Assembly: GCA_946894095.1 (NCBI GenBank)
Contig: OX335645.2
Location: 15,709,001 to 15,773,000 of the forward strand
From: Incurvaria masculella
Taxonomy: Eukaryota; Arthropoda; Insecta; Lepidoptera; Incurvariidae
Direction of reading: 5' to 3'
Length of the DNA: 64,000 nt
This document shows positions 35,101-44,957 of this stretch, piece by piece; the stretch's first letter is position 1; every line of letters begins with the position of its first letter. A program made the position numbers and the translations under genes. The notes beneath the pieces were generated by a model. That model saw only the letters and a program-made list of their open reading frames with translations. It was not told the origin of the DNA and did no database searches.

Positions 35101-38100
35101 GTTCAGTGTGGCTCCGACTTTCCAGGGAGCAACTCTACGTATTGACGAGCATATAGGGATACTTGGGGTCGACCTGACGCATAACCTTAATTACGGACGC
35201 CATATCGAGGATAAAGCCAAGCTCGCCTCTAAAAAGCTGGGAGTTCTTAACAGGGTACGACAATATTTCACGCCTGACCAAAAACTGCTCCTTTATAAGG
35301 CGCAGATAAGGTCTTGCGTGGAGTACTGCTCGCATTTGTAGGACGGTTCAGCTCAGCACCTGCTTGGCTCCCTGGACTCGATACAGCGTCGGGCCGTGCG
35401 TCTCGTCGACGATCCCGAGGTGTCTTTGAATCTAGAGACCCTCCAACTCCGAAGGGATGTTGGGTCTCTCTCTGTGTTCTACCGTCTTTACCATGGAGAA
35501 TGTTCATCGGAGCTGCATAACGCTGTCCCTCCGTCCCCTTTCTACCATCGCACAACACGGAACAGGCAGGAAATGCACCCGTACACTGTCGACATTCCAA
35601 AAATTAGAACCAACCGATCCTCTAGGTCCTTTATCTATAGGGTCGGTAAACTATGGAACGCACTCCCTGCCGAGTTATTTCCCCTTAAGTACCACCTGGG
35701 TTCCTTCAAACATGGTGTGAAGAAGCACCTGGCCGGCCGGCATGGTTTTCGCAGCCCCGAAAGTTCGAAAGCTCATGGGCGTCGTCGGGCACCTTAAGAG
35801 GTCCTGGCGTACGCCATATGCCGCGCTTTACATAAAAAAAAAAATATCATTTTAAAAAATATCATTTTGATACAAATAAACCCATTTTACGTTACATTGA
35901 AATATTTGAAATAAAAAAACTTAGATATTATTATTACATGATTATTAGATATTAGAGAAACCATAAATTCAAAGTGCTATAGGGAGAACCACGGCCTCCG
36001 ACGCACTATTTATAGGCACGCTCCCGCCGCCCCGGCCGGCCGGTACCGCCGCAAACGCTACGTCCCGCAATTTTTAAATCTGTAATATCTTCGAAAATAT
36101 TCATTTAAATTATATGCTGTAAAGGGCCATATAGATCTATATTAAATCAACATTGTATTTAAGGTATTTAATTGGATAAGGATTAATGTTGTATTGGTTA
36201 AAATCGCTTCGAAAATTAGCCATTATTTGTCGTAAAAAGTAAATGACAAAAACATTTTATTGTGGGATATCCATAAGATATAGACATATACCATCGGGGA
36301 GTTTTCTGTGGACCTTTTCAATGTATACAATACTTAGTACATTATATTGATAAATCTCGTAGGGTTCAGCCTGCGTTTGCAATGTAAGCGAAACAAAATT
36401 AATTTTTTACGACATCACATTGGAAACCTCAAAAATAACAGTATTTCTCCGCTATTTAATGGATGTTATTATACATATAAACCTTCCTCTTCAATCACTC
36501 TATCTATTAAGAAAAACCGCATCGAAATGCGTTGCGTAGTTTTAAAGATTTAAGCATACATAGGGATATAGGGATATAGGGATATAGGGACATAGGGATA
36601 TAGCGACAGAGAAAGCGACTTTGTTTTATACTATGTAGTGAAGTAACTATACAATTGCTACCGCAGTAGCGTCGGCATACGTTTTTTTATATTAGCTATG
36701 TAGACATAATCATTAATTGAACCATTTCATTGAATCATAAACTTCTGAGTCTTGTCTGTAATGCAAACAATGGTAAGATGCAACCAAATATTTACAACAC
36801 GAATAAGCTGACATTCATTTGTTCTTTTTTGCAATGCATAACTTAATTGAAAAGGGTTTTATTACCATTATCCGAGAACATTTTGTGTTATAATAATTCT
36901 TAATTTCATATCTATCATATGCCCGCAGTTTCGCTCGCATAGCATTGAGGTTGCTGATTGATGTAATTGAGGCAACCTGGTCTCGTATTACTTATTTTTG
37001 AATTACGATAGCATTCTACTTTACGTCGCTACATTTTCACTGTCGAACATTGTTTCCGCTTAAATTATTTAAACATGCATACTATGTAAAAGTAGGTAAG
37101 TACCTACTGGCTTTGAACTTGGTACGGGTATTCCAGCAGAGGTTTTAAAAACCGGCCAAGTGCGAGTCGAGCTCGTACCATCATACAAGATTTTACACAA
37201 TAAAATCACGTTTTTTGTATGAGACCCCCCTTTCATTTTTATTATTTAATACCTATTTCTTGTTATAGCGGCAAAATAAATACGCACTCTGTGAAAATTT
37301 CAGCTTCCTACCTATTACGGTTCATGAGATACAGCCCTGTGACAGACGGACGGACGGACGGACGGACGGACGGACGGACGGACGGACGGACGGACGGACG
37401 GACGGATGGACGGACGGACGGACGGACAGCGGAGGCTTAGTAATAGGGTTCCGTTTTCACCCTTTTGGTACGGAGCCCTAAAAAGTGTCATTAATAAACT
37501 CAGACGTAACTTGCTTTAGGTTTTTATCACAATATGTAGGCGAATCGCGGATTCTTATTTCCTCAATAGAGTATTTTTTTCTACATTTCCATCTAATGAG
37601 CAATAGTAGCCACCGATTTGTAGAAAAAAGATTGTTTTCCATGTTTAACAAAATTATGACTAATAAGTGAACTTATATGGTGAAAAATTATTAAGACCAA
37701 TGACTGTCGTAAGCTCAGTAAGGAAAATACCAAAACGAATTGGACCGACACTGTTTCTCTGACGTGATTAACCTACGAGTCAGTATTAACCAAATAGGTA
37801 ACAAATTGGCTTATTTTTTTTATTTATTTAATTTGATTCAAATTTAAAATTAAGTTTTCTGCTTTATCAATTTTAAAGTCTAGCTTAGGTATTTGACAGT
37901 ATTTTCGGGGGCCCATACTTTTTATTATTTAGCACCAAATATTTTTTAAGAATTTATGTTGTAAATAAACATATTATATCTTTATTTGAATATCGCTATT
38001 GATATTGAAAAGATAACAAGGATCATTTTTCTGCATTTTAAACATACACACCATGTTGTGTATGGTATACGTGTAATGTACCTAACACGTGTGTAATATG

Positions 38101-40358
38101 TTAATCAGTTCATCAACCTATACCGGATGTAAACGACCTATGGGGTCATCAATTTAGGGTTATACCATTGTTTTTAGTTTAATCATCATCCATCATCCAG
38201 GGATTCGGATTGGATGGATTTGATTTTTAACCGACTTTAAAAAAAGGAGGAGGTTCTCAATTCGTCGGGATCTTTTTTTTTTTGATCATTAAACAATTAC
38301 AGCGAAGCCGAACTGGCAAGAAACTTGGCTAGAATTTTTTCAAAGTCCACTTAGTCTAAGTTTTCAAAAGCGATTGCCACTGCTTGTATACATGCGAGTT
38401 ATTGGTACCGGTTTGTGTAAATACATAATTTTAATTAATTGTTACATACATTAATATTAGGTATTTACGATTGATTGGTGAGCAACGTTCATACAGCGAC
38501 ATCTAAAGTCATTTCATAACATTGGAAAGAGATATGTTCCCGTATGGCCGGTCCGAGTTCTCACCTAAATGGGCGAAAATCGTCATTTCATGCAAGTTTT
38601 TACTACTTATCTGTGATTTTACTTCTTTAACCTGTAAAAATCAGACTGGGACTACCGATTTCCATGAACACGCGCAGAGTCGGCGTAAACGGCCACGTGA
38701 GTATATTTTCGGCGACGAATCGTCAGCTGTCAAATCATCTCTTAGACTCGTAAATGTTAGTTTTCTTAACGCCTACTGCGGGCGCTCTTCAATTTCTCCA
38801 TACATTAAACGCCAGTCGATCGGTTTTCCGTGAACGCCAATTTAGGTGAGAACTCCGACTTGAGGCTAAACAGGCCTATTCCTTGAATTCCGTTATCAGG
38901 ATTTAGGAATCCTGAGTTTTATTACGGTTTTCAAAACGATTTTTTTGACGAAAATATTCCGGAGCATATTATTTCAGTAAATCAAGGTTTTCCGTCCGCA
39001 ATAAAGAGATTTTCTAGACTCAGGATTCCTGATTACTGATTACGTAATTCCAGGAAAGGCCTGCCGATGTCCGACGAACATGATATCGCTACGACGAGGC
39101 GTGGGTAGTTTCCAACGACCAGTGGAGCCAGTCCTGAAACTGTATTCCGCTCCGATTTTGTTGCAGGCCGTACTGGTGCGTGTGGCCCTCGACTCGCTGT
39201 CGGCGGACGCCAGCGAAGAGGACAGGAAGCAGGCTCACATGCACGTGAACATTATCGTCATTGCAATCGTACTAATGTCTACTTTAGGATCTGCTCTCAC
39301 CACTATCTTGGGCCCCATACTGCTGAAAGGAGATACCAAAGTTTTTCCAACTGGTATGTAACTGGTAAAATCATGTATTTTATATTATTTTGAAGATGTT
39401 GGTTATACTTAAAGGCGTGATAAAACGGATTCTTCAGTTTGGTAAGGGCGTAAGGAATACGAAATTTTATTGTATTTGAACATGACCATAACGAATTTTT
39501 ATATTCAAAGGTAAATTATTTGATTGATGGTCCTGCTATTATTTAAAAAAACTGTAATTCTCTGGTACTTTCATTTCTAAAATATGCAAAACATTCATAC
39601 AAAAAATATAACTAAGAATACGACCATCAGATATTTACCGTTATGGGTTACAGCATCAGAGTATCTTGGCAGCAGACGTTAATACATGGAAGAAACCTCA
39701 ACACATTTTATTCAGTAATCGAGGATTTGAGTCCTGTATCCACATTAAATAGACAGATGTTCAACCTAAATGTATTGACAATGGAGCAAGGTGAAAAAAC
39801 TATTTTGTTCATTTAAAACAAGGCTGAATGCAAACCGATTCAAGCGGCTCGTGGCCTATTGGCGCTTAGACTAGCCTAGCGCACCAGAGGCCTGGGTACA
39901 ATACCGAAATGCACTACTGTGTTTCTCTTTCCGAGTTCGATAAGTGCATTTCCATCACGAATGCGAGCTGCTCCATGCTACGGAATCCATGTAAAACTGT
40001 AGGTACCCTTGCCCTACTAGGTGGTAGGGTTTAAGCCCGCCCGGGTAGGTACCATCGCATTGGATGAAAAGATGGTCGAAGCGGCAATGAAAAATTGTCC
40101 GTGTTTTCCATCCAGTTCAATGTAGCCGTGCTCATAAAGGGAAGGTCCTGGCATGGCACCTAATTCCTTCGGAAATGTGGTGTATTGGGCTAATATCATA
40201 ACGGTAGTTGTGTGGTATTAGCCATCCATGTCAGGTCGCATAAAAAAAACAACTCAATAACAAACATAACTTTTTTGAATACTCACATGATTTTACTAAG
40301 TACAATAAATGAAAGTACTAAGATTGTAATACTTTAAACGTATTTGCTTTCAGATTAA
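25924..40358 (+). CDS. Sodium/proton antiporter, NHA (SLC9B) family, DD motif altered
   Basis: Spliced gene with exons 25924-26158, 27366-27535, 28521-28735, 31232-31403, 31877-32031, 34341-34505, 39167-39353 and probably 40354-40358. All junctions are GT-AG and phase-consistent, giving about 434 residues of membrane core. SLC9B proteins exchange Na+ or Li+ for H+ across membranes through about 12-14 helices. Family landmarks are TTLPPLVGMTLAGVLCRN (exon 1), MGFSWKWG joined to SVSPAVVVP (exons 2-3), WNIFEPMLFSLSG (exon 5) and TWIPKAIVEA (exons 6-7). Ungapped alignment from VVVP onward places LDT where the family has the paired aspartates: the first Asp is kept and the second, needed for ion binding, is Thr. 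Transport may therefore be lost or changed. The N-terminal cytoplasmic exon(s) were not found with confidence. Several exons (1, 3-6) are GC-rich against AT-rich introns filled with SINEs and Helitrons. Confidence 0.9.
26370..26685 (-). repeat. SINE, degraded, with tRNA-like head
   Basis: Inverted copy in NHA intron 1. The body is badly worn, but the head keeps a B box (GGGGTTCGAACCC on the plus strand) near 26619-26631. Confidence 0.65.
27055..27330 (-). repeat. SINE with tRNA-like head
   Basis: Inverted copy ending about 35 bp before NHA exon 2. Body from GAAAACACGGACAATTTTT to a head with GATTTGAACCC and CGCCACTAAGCTAGAGCCG. Confidence 0.75.
27366..27535 (+). CDS. NHA exon 2
   Basis: Acceptor TTTTCAG, donor TGGG|GTAAG. 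Encodes RVYPVIILTKGPLGWDW through MGFSWKWG. This replaces the family's usual 'ALxxILxRAGLGLD' segment with a Lys-Gly-Pro version. Confidence 0.88.
28255..28400. repeat. Unclassified dispersed repeat, copy 1
   Basis: About 145 bp closely matching 49210-49363, including CTGGGCTCTTT and GTCCTTGCTTCACGGTCG. No terminal repeats or coding capacity are visible. It lies in NHA intron 2. Confidence 0.65.
28521..28735 (+). CDS. NHA exon 3 (ion-binding helix)
   Basis: Acceptor ACCGCAG, donor TTAAG|GTACTT. Contains SVSPAVVVPTVARL and AGGLDTAFTEG, the altered DD site. Very GC-rich (GCGCGCGCGGG). Confidence 0.88.
28968..29384 (+). mobile_element. tRNA-derived SINE, complete reference copy
   Basis: Head with A box (TAGCCTAGTGGCG) and B box (GGTTCAATACC) near 28979-29033, then the body, then the tail CATGTCAGGTGGCAT and a run of 15 A at about 29369-29383. 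Lies in NHA intron 3. Best copy for defining the family. Confidence 0.9.
29500..30007 (+). mobile_element. Non-autonomous Helitron
   Basis: Starts TCTATACTAATAT and ends GGTACCGCAGCTAG, preceded by the hairpin-capable CCCGAGCGGAGCCGGG. It sits between A (29499) and T (30008), the expected Helitron target. It contains a G-rich tract at 29828-29872. No Rep/helicase. Confidence 0.8.
30062..30300 (-). pseudogene. Coding-like fragment, unrecognised
   Basis: The minus strand reads a plausible protein segment (EAVHLAAQLLGDQCYLSTF) that continues upstream only after a frameshift near 30200 (VTGPSNIDVSICKALSV). It may be a decayed gene or transposon fragment in the NHA intron. I do not recognise the family. 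Confidence 0.2.
30830..31010 (+). pseudogene. RTE-type LINE reverse transcriptase fragment
   Basis: The plus frame reads EENVYLGQILRLGRQ and IQLGWAPFGKLKFALRSD with one TGA between. This is the characteristic YLG ... RRI-LGWAAFGKL region of RTE reverse transcriptases. It ends about 220 bp before NHA exon 4. Confidence 0.7.
31232..31403 (+). CDS. NHA exon 4
   Basis: Acceptor CGTTGCAG, donor CACAG|GTACAC. Encodes two predicted helices (ASLGIAAGVALGVAWGVL and ALVFWGGLLLMYGAG) with a short polar loop between. Confidence 0.88.
31877..32031 (+). CDS. NHA exon 5
   Basis: Acceptor ATTACAG, donor CGAG|GTGCGT. Contains the basic loop TRWRRRGWP and the VLWNIFEPMLFSLSG motif that corresponds to the family's 'WDIFQPLLFGLIG'. 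Confidence 0.88.
32369..32455 (+). tRNA. tRNA-like sequence (pseudogene or SINE head)
   Basis: An A-box-like TGGTTGGTGTAGCG and a perfect B box (GGTTCGAATCC) lie about 55 bp apart and are followed by a T8 run, as in Pol III units. The T-stem pairs poorly, so it is not a convincing functional tRNA. It is unlike the window's main SINE head. Confidence 0.3.
32756..32880 (+). repeat. Tandem duplication, two 62-63 bp units
   Basis: GTAGCGCAGTGATGAAAACG ... CCAAATTGATAGGTAAA is repeated twice with one or two differences, which suggests a recent duplication. Confidence 0.85.
32914..33149. mobile_element. Palindromic MITE, family 5, copy 1
   Basis: Terminal arms of about 45 bp are nearly perfect inverses (CAGCAGGTCTATTCCTGGCA ... 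TGCCAGGAATAGACCTGCTG). A related copy is at 38875-39063; both lie in NHA introns. Confidence 0.85.
33150..34340. other. NHA intron 5, 3' part: no gene recognised
   Basis: A 103-codon minus-strand open frame at 33293-33604 resembles nothing I know. About 34060-34150 matches the ends of the repeat seen at 56085-56170 (TCGAGTAATCGGTGAAC, AAAGTCGGTTAAAA). Confidence 0.4.
34341..34505 (+). CDS. NHA exon 6
   Basis: Acceptor TTTCCCAG, donor CGAG|GTTGAG. 55 codons, including the conserved TWIPKAIVE, whose lysine matches the family's 'WLPKATVQ' site. Confidence 0.88.
34967..36641 (-). mobile_element. Non-autonomous Helitron interrupted by a LINE
   Basis: The left end is ACTAGCAGCCC followed by a GCCCGGC...GGGC hairpin, the inverse of a Helitron 3' end. 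The right end, inverted, reads TCACTACATAGTATAAAAC, a common lepidopteran Helitron start. The LINE at 35025-35845 splits it. An ATAGGGATATAGGG array lies at 36556-36602. Confidence 0.65.
35025..35845 (+). mobile_element. Jockey-like LINE, 3' part of reverse transcriptase ORF
   Basis: One plus frame runs from about 35078 to 35797. It has the HIGILGVDLTHNLNYG and LGVLNRVRQYF segments, then one in-frame TAG (35339) where SHLW would be expected, then LDSIQRRAVRL and NRSSRSFIYRVGKLWNALP. It ends in poly(A) (35830-35842). The 5' part, including catalytic motifs, is missing. Related fragments are at 11175-11700, 45753-46080, 48121-48260 and 61918-61980. Confidence 0.8.
37150..37482 (+). mobile_element. 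(GTCY)n MITE with expanded array
   Basis: Complete element (CCGGCCAAGTGCGAGTCG to GGTACGGAGCCCTAA). Its GGAC array spans about 37347-37427 (roughly 20 units, one GGAT variant), the longest in the window. Lies in NHA intron 6. Confidence 0.88.
38547..38866. mobile_element. Inverted-repeat element
   Basis: CCGAGTTCTCACCTAAATGG at the left pairs with AATTTAGGTGAGAACTCCGA at the right. The arm sequence recurs once near 49060-49090. No coding potential. Confidence 0.6.
38875..39063. mobile_element. Palindromic MITE, family 5, copy 2
   Basis: Shares CAAAACGATTTTTTTGACG, AAAATATTCCGGA and the TTTCTAGACTCAGGATTCC arm with 32914-33149. Ends about 100 bp before NHA exon 7. Confidence 0.75.
39167..39353 (+). 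CDS. NHA exon 7
   Basis: Acceptor TTGTTGCAG, donor AACTG|GTATGT. Encodes AVLVRVALDSL, an acidic loop and the last helix (IIVIAIVLMSTLGSALTTIL). If the donor is not used, the frame stops two codons later (TAA at 39359). Confidence 0.88.
39838..40247 (+). mobile_element. tRNA-derived SINE, full length
   Basis: Same layout as 28968-29384 and very similar in sequence; the poly(A) is short. Lies in the last NHA intron, about 110 bp before the presumed terminal exon. Confidence 0.88.
40354..40358 (+). CDS. Probable NHA terminal exon (stop codon)
   Basis: A strong acceptor (TATTTGCTTTCAG) is followed by AT-TAA. Joined to exon 7's last base it gives one Asp codon and a stop, ending the protein at a length normal for the family. 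Confidence 0.45.
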
Positions 40359-41330
40359 TGTATCTGCAGGCAGTAACTTCGGAGAAACGTTGTCTAGAAA
40401 TATGATCAATGTCTTCCCCGTCTGGCCCGTATTAGTACAGTACCTACCTAGAAATGAAATTTCAGAACCATAGAATGTTACTTACTAGATGGAAATTATT
40501 ATAAGCTGAAATATGTGATAAGGTAGATATAATATTTGGCTTACTTTCGAAATTATTTTATAAGTTCTAATATCAATTTAATTATTGATATCGGGCTCGG
40601 GGAAGGGAAATAAGAGGGTAGGCGAGATGTTCCAAGAAATTCAGCAGGAAACGTTTTGTCAGTCTTTACGAAATAATAAAACTTTCGAAGAAATATTTGT
40701 TCTCAAGAGTATATTTTTATTCACCAGGATTTAATAATCAGAAAATCATTCGCTGACGGAGCTAAGGCAGTACCTTCTGTTACACCCATCGAACGTGTAA
40801 GGACCTTCTCTTTCCATGCTCGCTGGTTACACCTGTATATCATTGACTTACAGAAAAAAACTTACCGTAAATAAAAATCTACTTTTTGCCAACGAACTAT
40901 CAAGAGATGGTCTCCGCTTGTTGAATATAAAAACGTCGTTTTAGTATCATTTATTTAGTATTATATATTTAAAGATATCGATATATAGTAGTCTAGATGA
41001 ATTTTAGATTACCTTACTATTTTTTATTTATTTACAAAAGAAAAGCATGCATGTATTTGGAGCAGCAAACTTTTTGTGATATTGCCTTTTCGCGCATTAT
41101 GGTCTCTGCCTACCCCTCCTAGGAAGCAGCGGCATGGAGAAATGTATCAATTTATTAATGGGCGTGTGTAATAATTATAGTATATTTTTTTCTATAAAAT
41201 AAATATCAAAATTACTTACCATTTAAATATTGGGTTTTTATTTATTTACTGGTTATGGTGCTGTCTCTACAACAAACACAAAATCAACAATTAATATTGT
41301 TTACATATGAGGAAAAAATTAATATCAAAG
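40359..41330. other. Probable NHA 3' UTR, then no gene seen
   Basis: If the terminal exon is right, the UTR starts here. ATAATAAAAC near 40674 and AATAAA near 40869 could serve as poly(A) signals. The rest is AT-rich with no coding pattern. Confidence 0.35.
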
Positions 41331-41334
41331 TCGA

Positions 41335-41650
41335 TTATGAATAAGCTATGCTCCCCATACAACGTAGTTTCTATGGACATGATATTTAATATCTAATATC
41401 AGACAACAAATATCTGTGTTTGCATGTTTTTATTTTTTTTAAAAATCTAAATCGAATCAAATGAAAGCGTACATTAAATTTTCATACACATTTTGTTTTG
41501 TCTGTGTCAGAATACATTTAACCGAAAAAATATGCAGACACAGAAAATTATTTGTGCCAGAGTTAAGATACCATACATCAAGTAAATAGGCACAGTGGTT
41601 TACAAATGATTATTTAACTAAGTATAGGTATGTGGGGAGCGTTAAATACA
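41335..41650. repeat. Fold-back repeat related to 5474-5849
   Basis: Arms around CTCCCCATACAACGTAGTTT and its weak inverse near 41600-41640. The inner wording (ATATCTGTGTTTGCATGTTT) resembles the core of the 5474-5849 element. Confidence 0.4.
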
Positions 41651-41782
41651 AGCAGTATCAAGAATGCCAAAATAATAATGTAAGCAGCAACAATATTAAT
41701 ATTAACATAAGGATGATTAATTTCCATATAATGTACTGCGTTGAGAATTTGTGATTTTACTAATCCTCGATTTCACCACCTT

Positions 41783-42175
41783 CTTTTTTTATATGTGACT
41801 GGACATGGATGGCTAATACCACACGTTCTGTCATGGTATTAGCCCAACACACCACATGGGAACTAGGTGCCATGCCAGGACCTTCCTTAAATTGCACGGC
41901 TACATTGAACTGGATGGAAAACACGGACAATTTTCATTGCCGCTTCGACCATCGTTCATCCAATGCGATGGTACCAACCCGGGCGGTATAAACCCTACCA
42001 CCTAGTAAGTAAGGAAGGGGACCTACAGCTTAACGTGGAATCCGAACCACGGCCAGCCTCTCTCAACGGTCGAATGGTCACCCATCCAAGACCAGACCGG
42101 ACCCAGCGTTGCTTAACTTCGGAGAGCGATCGCCGAAGTGTCGCGCCACTGGGCCACTGAGGCCACCTCCAGATA
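41783..42175 (-). mobile_element. SINE with 5S rRNA-derived head
   Basis: Tail, body and orientation match the window's SINE, using the CCAGTCACATA tail subtype. Read on the minus strand, the head is a tRNA-like A box (GTGGCCCAGTGGCG) followed by a 5S rRNA segment and then GGCTGGCCGTGGTTCGGATT, joining the shared body. Only copy in the window with this head preserved. Confidence 0.85.
42071..42132 (-). repeat. 5S rRNA-derived segment
   Basis: The inverse contains CCGAAGTTAAGCAAC and CTTGGATGGGTGACC separated by 17 bases, exactly the spacing of the internal control region in insect 5S rRNA. It is a promoter-bearing fragment, not a complete rRNA gene. Confidence 0.85.
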
Positions 42176-42268
42176 CCCTGAAATCCGATAGCTACCTTTT
42201 ATAGTTACATGGTGTAACCGAAAGGTAACTTTGTGATTTTTGTAGAGGTGGTGAAAACGGGCGTAAAT
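42163..42268. repeat. Short hairpin repeat, related to 7053-7147
   Basis: GCCACCTCCAGATACC and GTAGAGGTGGTGAAAACGGGC form the ends. The core differs from the other copy. It abuts the SINE head. Confidence 0.45.
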
Positions 42269-42585
42269 AAGTTACTTGATGCCCTTTATCTGTATGATGA
42301 TTCGCCAGGTCCAATACATTTTAGCAAAGTTATCAAATGTATTAGCATCTTAATCTCAAGGTATAGTTCTTGCAATCCACGAAGTCTAGCGGGCTTTATT
42401 TATTTTTATTTTTTTTATTTTACTTTATTCGCGAAGAAAACAGTTAATACACATACAAATAAAATAATCATAACAGAAAAAGCATAAACCAATAAATCTT
42501 CGACAAAAAATTAAACTTAGTAATAGTAAACTTAAATAATCTCTAACACTAATCCTAGCTACTACAACTACCGGTTATGTTACCT

Positions 42586-43290
42586 ATTATTTTATTAAAT
42601 GGTGCTTTTTTATAAAACTGAGTGTATATTGTGAGATTTGTAACTACTAATTTATAAGGTACAAAATAATTTAGAATCTGTCGATCGGACTGACCCACTT
42701 GCTTAACAGTTCTTGCAATCATCACGAAGTCAATTTATTTACAAATTAAAGTTCATTTTGAAGCTTGGTAAACACATGTATTATAATATATTCTTTGGTA
42801 AACACGTATCTGCATACGTGTCTAAGTGTGCGTAAGGTGACAATTTTCAACCGTCTGGGCTGACCGTGGTTAAGATTCCGAAGAATATCGCATTGAATGA
42901 ACAATGATCGAAGCGGCAATGAAAATTGACCGTGTTTTCCATCCAGTTCAATGTAGCCGAGTAATATAAGGAAGGTCCTGGCATGGCACCTAGTTCTCAT
43001 GTGGCGTGTTAGGCTTATATCTGACGTTCAGTTTGGCAACCAGCCATCCATGTCCAGTTACATAAAGAAAAGGAGCAACAATTCATTTGTCGAGCATTTT
43101 CATGCTAACCATACCGAAACTCTTTAATTTGTAAACAAATTGACTTCGTGGATGATTGCAAGAACGGTAGAGCAAGTGGGTCAGTCCGATCGACAGATTC
43201 TTAACTATTTTGTCCCTTATAAATTAGTAGATACAAATCACACAATATACACTCAGTTTTATAAAAAAAGCACCATTTAATAAAATAATT
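42586..43290. mobile_element. Inverted-repeat element with a SINE between the arms
   Basis: The left arm 42586-42754 and right arm 43116-43290 are about 170 bp inverses (TTTATTAAATGGTGCTTTTT; GGACTGACCCACTTGC). The SINE tail fragment at 42883-43073 lies between them. Confidence 0.75.
42883..43073 (+). repeat. SINE tail fragment
   Basis: Body from CGCATTGAATGAACAATG to GTCCAGTTACATAAAG. The tail subtype is the one linked to the 5S head. Confidence 0.7.
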
Positions 43291-43929
43291 TGTTGATTAG
43301 AAGTATATACAATTCAGAAAGGAAATCTGCTGTAGAGATACACATACACCAATGCATACATTACATACCGTCAAATAGGCGTGTTGTTTTTCTGGGAAAT
43401 TAATTGAATTGAAAAAAAAAAAGAATTTATTGTTGGTGTGTAATTTGGATGTAAAACAGATCGGCTTTGTGAAATGTCGACCTATTGTAGGTATCCCGTC
43501 TTGTATCATTTTTATTTCGTTATATTATAGATTATCTACTCTTATTTATGTATGGCTGTTGGTTTACCTTAATAAATAAATAGATAAATAAATAAATAAG
43601 GGAGACTTACTGATTCTTTGTCGATATAATTTCTTTTTTTTTTCATCAATATTTCAAAGTAAAACTTAAAACATAACTTCAGATCATTATTATGTAGCTA
43701 CATAGCGATTAAGAAATAGTTTTGAGTAAAAACAGAAATTTCCGTACATTTTACATGAAACTGTTTTGGTCTCATCCGTAAGTTGACTCCGTATATCTTT
43801 ACATTCTAAGCCTATGGTCGTAACCCTTTCCAGACGTTACAATTGTCGGAGTGGAACAACCAATCAAACAAATCACACTATTTAACATAAAGGAGCTATG
43901 GTTCTTCATGAACATACCTACATAGTGCA
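43291..43929. other. No gene recognised
   Basis: AT-rich sequence with a (AATA)n tract at 43573-43599. No supported coding sequence or repeat ends. Confidence 0.4.
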
Positions 43930-44215
43930 CATGCACAAACAGTCCACGCGATTCAATTTCGCGCATGTGCGACTGATTGCCGTATGATCGCATCGCGTCG
44001 CTCTCGGTGTCTTGCCCGTTGCCGACCGCCATAACCGAGAGCGTCACAACAATGGGTCTGCGTGGCCCGCGGCGGCCGGTGTAACAGGCAGGAATGAATC
44101 CCCGGCAATTCTGAATCCCCCACAATGGTCGCCATTGATCCCCGGTATTGTTTAATAAACACTGCCATAAAAGTAATGACCCTAACGACTATAAACAAAC
44201 CACGCTCGCGCCAAA
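43930..44215. promoter_or_regulatory. CpG-rich segment, function unknown
   Basis: Unusual density of CG dinucleotides for this window. The inverse of 44075-44104 (GGGGATTCATTCCTGCCTG...) matches about 28 bp of the CpG-rich segment at 62919-62948. It could be a promoter or untranslated exon, or part of a low-copy repeat. Confidence 0.3.
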
Positions 44216-44950
44216 CGCCCTCAAGTGGCTAGGAGGATGACGTAGGCAGCGGACGTAGGTAAATAGTGAATGAAGTGACGCTGTTAAACACTTTTAGGGT
44301 TTCGTTCCCCAAGATAAGGAATAACGTAACAATTATTGTGGGACCTGGTTGTTTGTCTGTTCATGCGTCTGTTCGTGTGTCTGTAGGGTGATTTATTCTC
44401 ATAAAGGAAATAGGATTGCGAGTGACTTTAGCCCCTATTTATTCTATGAAATAGAGTTAAAGAGTTGAAAATTGAAATTGTATATTGCTGCCTATTTTAT
44501 TTTATGCAGAATATCACTCACGGTGTTCGATCACAGAATACTTTTTTTGCTTCTACAGACATGCATCCCTTCATACATGCTCTTTGATTACGGGTGATTC
44601 TATTTTAACTTTAACGGAGCCACTGACTTATCGTGGTAATTCTTCTTGGTCATACAGGCTAGCCACTTCCACACACTTACCATCTGTGAATTCGCTTTGT
44701 CAATCTTTCATTATTTATTCGTTCTACACTTGAAATTATCTTTACTAGGTTTTATGAAAAAGGAGGAAAGTAGGAAAAAAACGAAATAAGTATACCATAA
44801 CTTTACATTAAGTAAATCTTAAATGAATGGCATACATTTACAATTACAGGTTTTTGTAGTTAAATACATAGGCAAATCACAATAAGATATGGTTAATTTG
44901 ATGTTAATGTAACTTCTAAGTAGTGTAGTCCTAAGCAAGTGTAAACGTTG
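44216..44950. other. No gene recognised
   Basis: A GTCTGT-rich patch near 44345-44385 may be a (GTCY)n MITE remnant. The rest has no coding pattern I can support. Confidence 0.4.
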
Positions 44951-44957
44951 TAATCCA

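Noticed and set aside
37347..37427. CRISPR-like regular repeat
   Set aside because: It is a simple GGAC microsatellite inside a eukaryotic MITE, with no spacers.
39354..39361. NHA stop codon directly after exon 7
   Set aside because: Possible, but a good donor precedes it and a strong acceptor with an immediate stop lies at 40354, so splicing is the preferred reading; not excluded.
42071..42132. Functional 5S rRNA gene
   Set aside because: Only the central promoter part of 5S is present, and it is fused to a SINE body.
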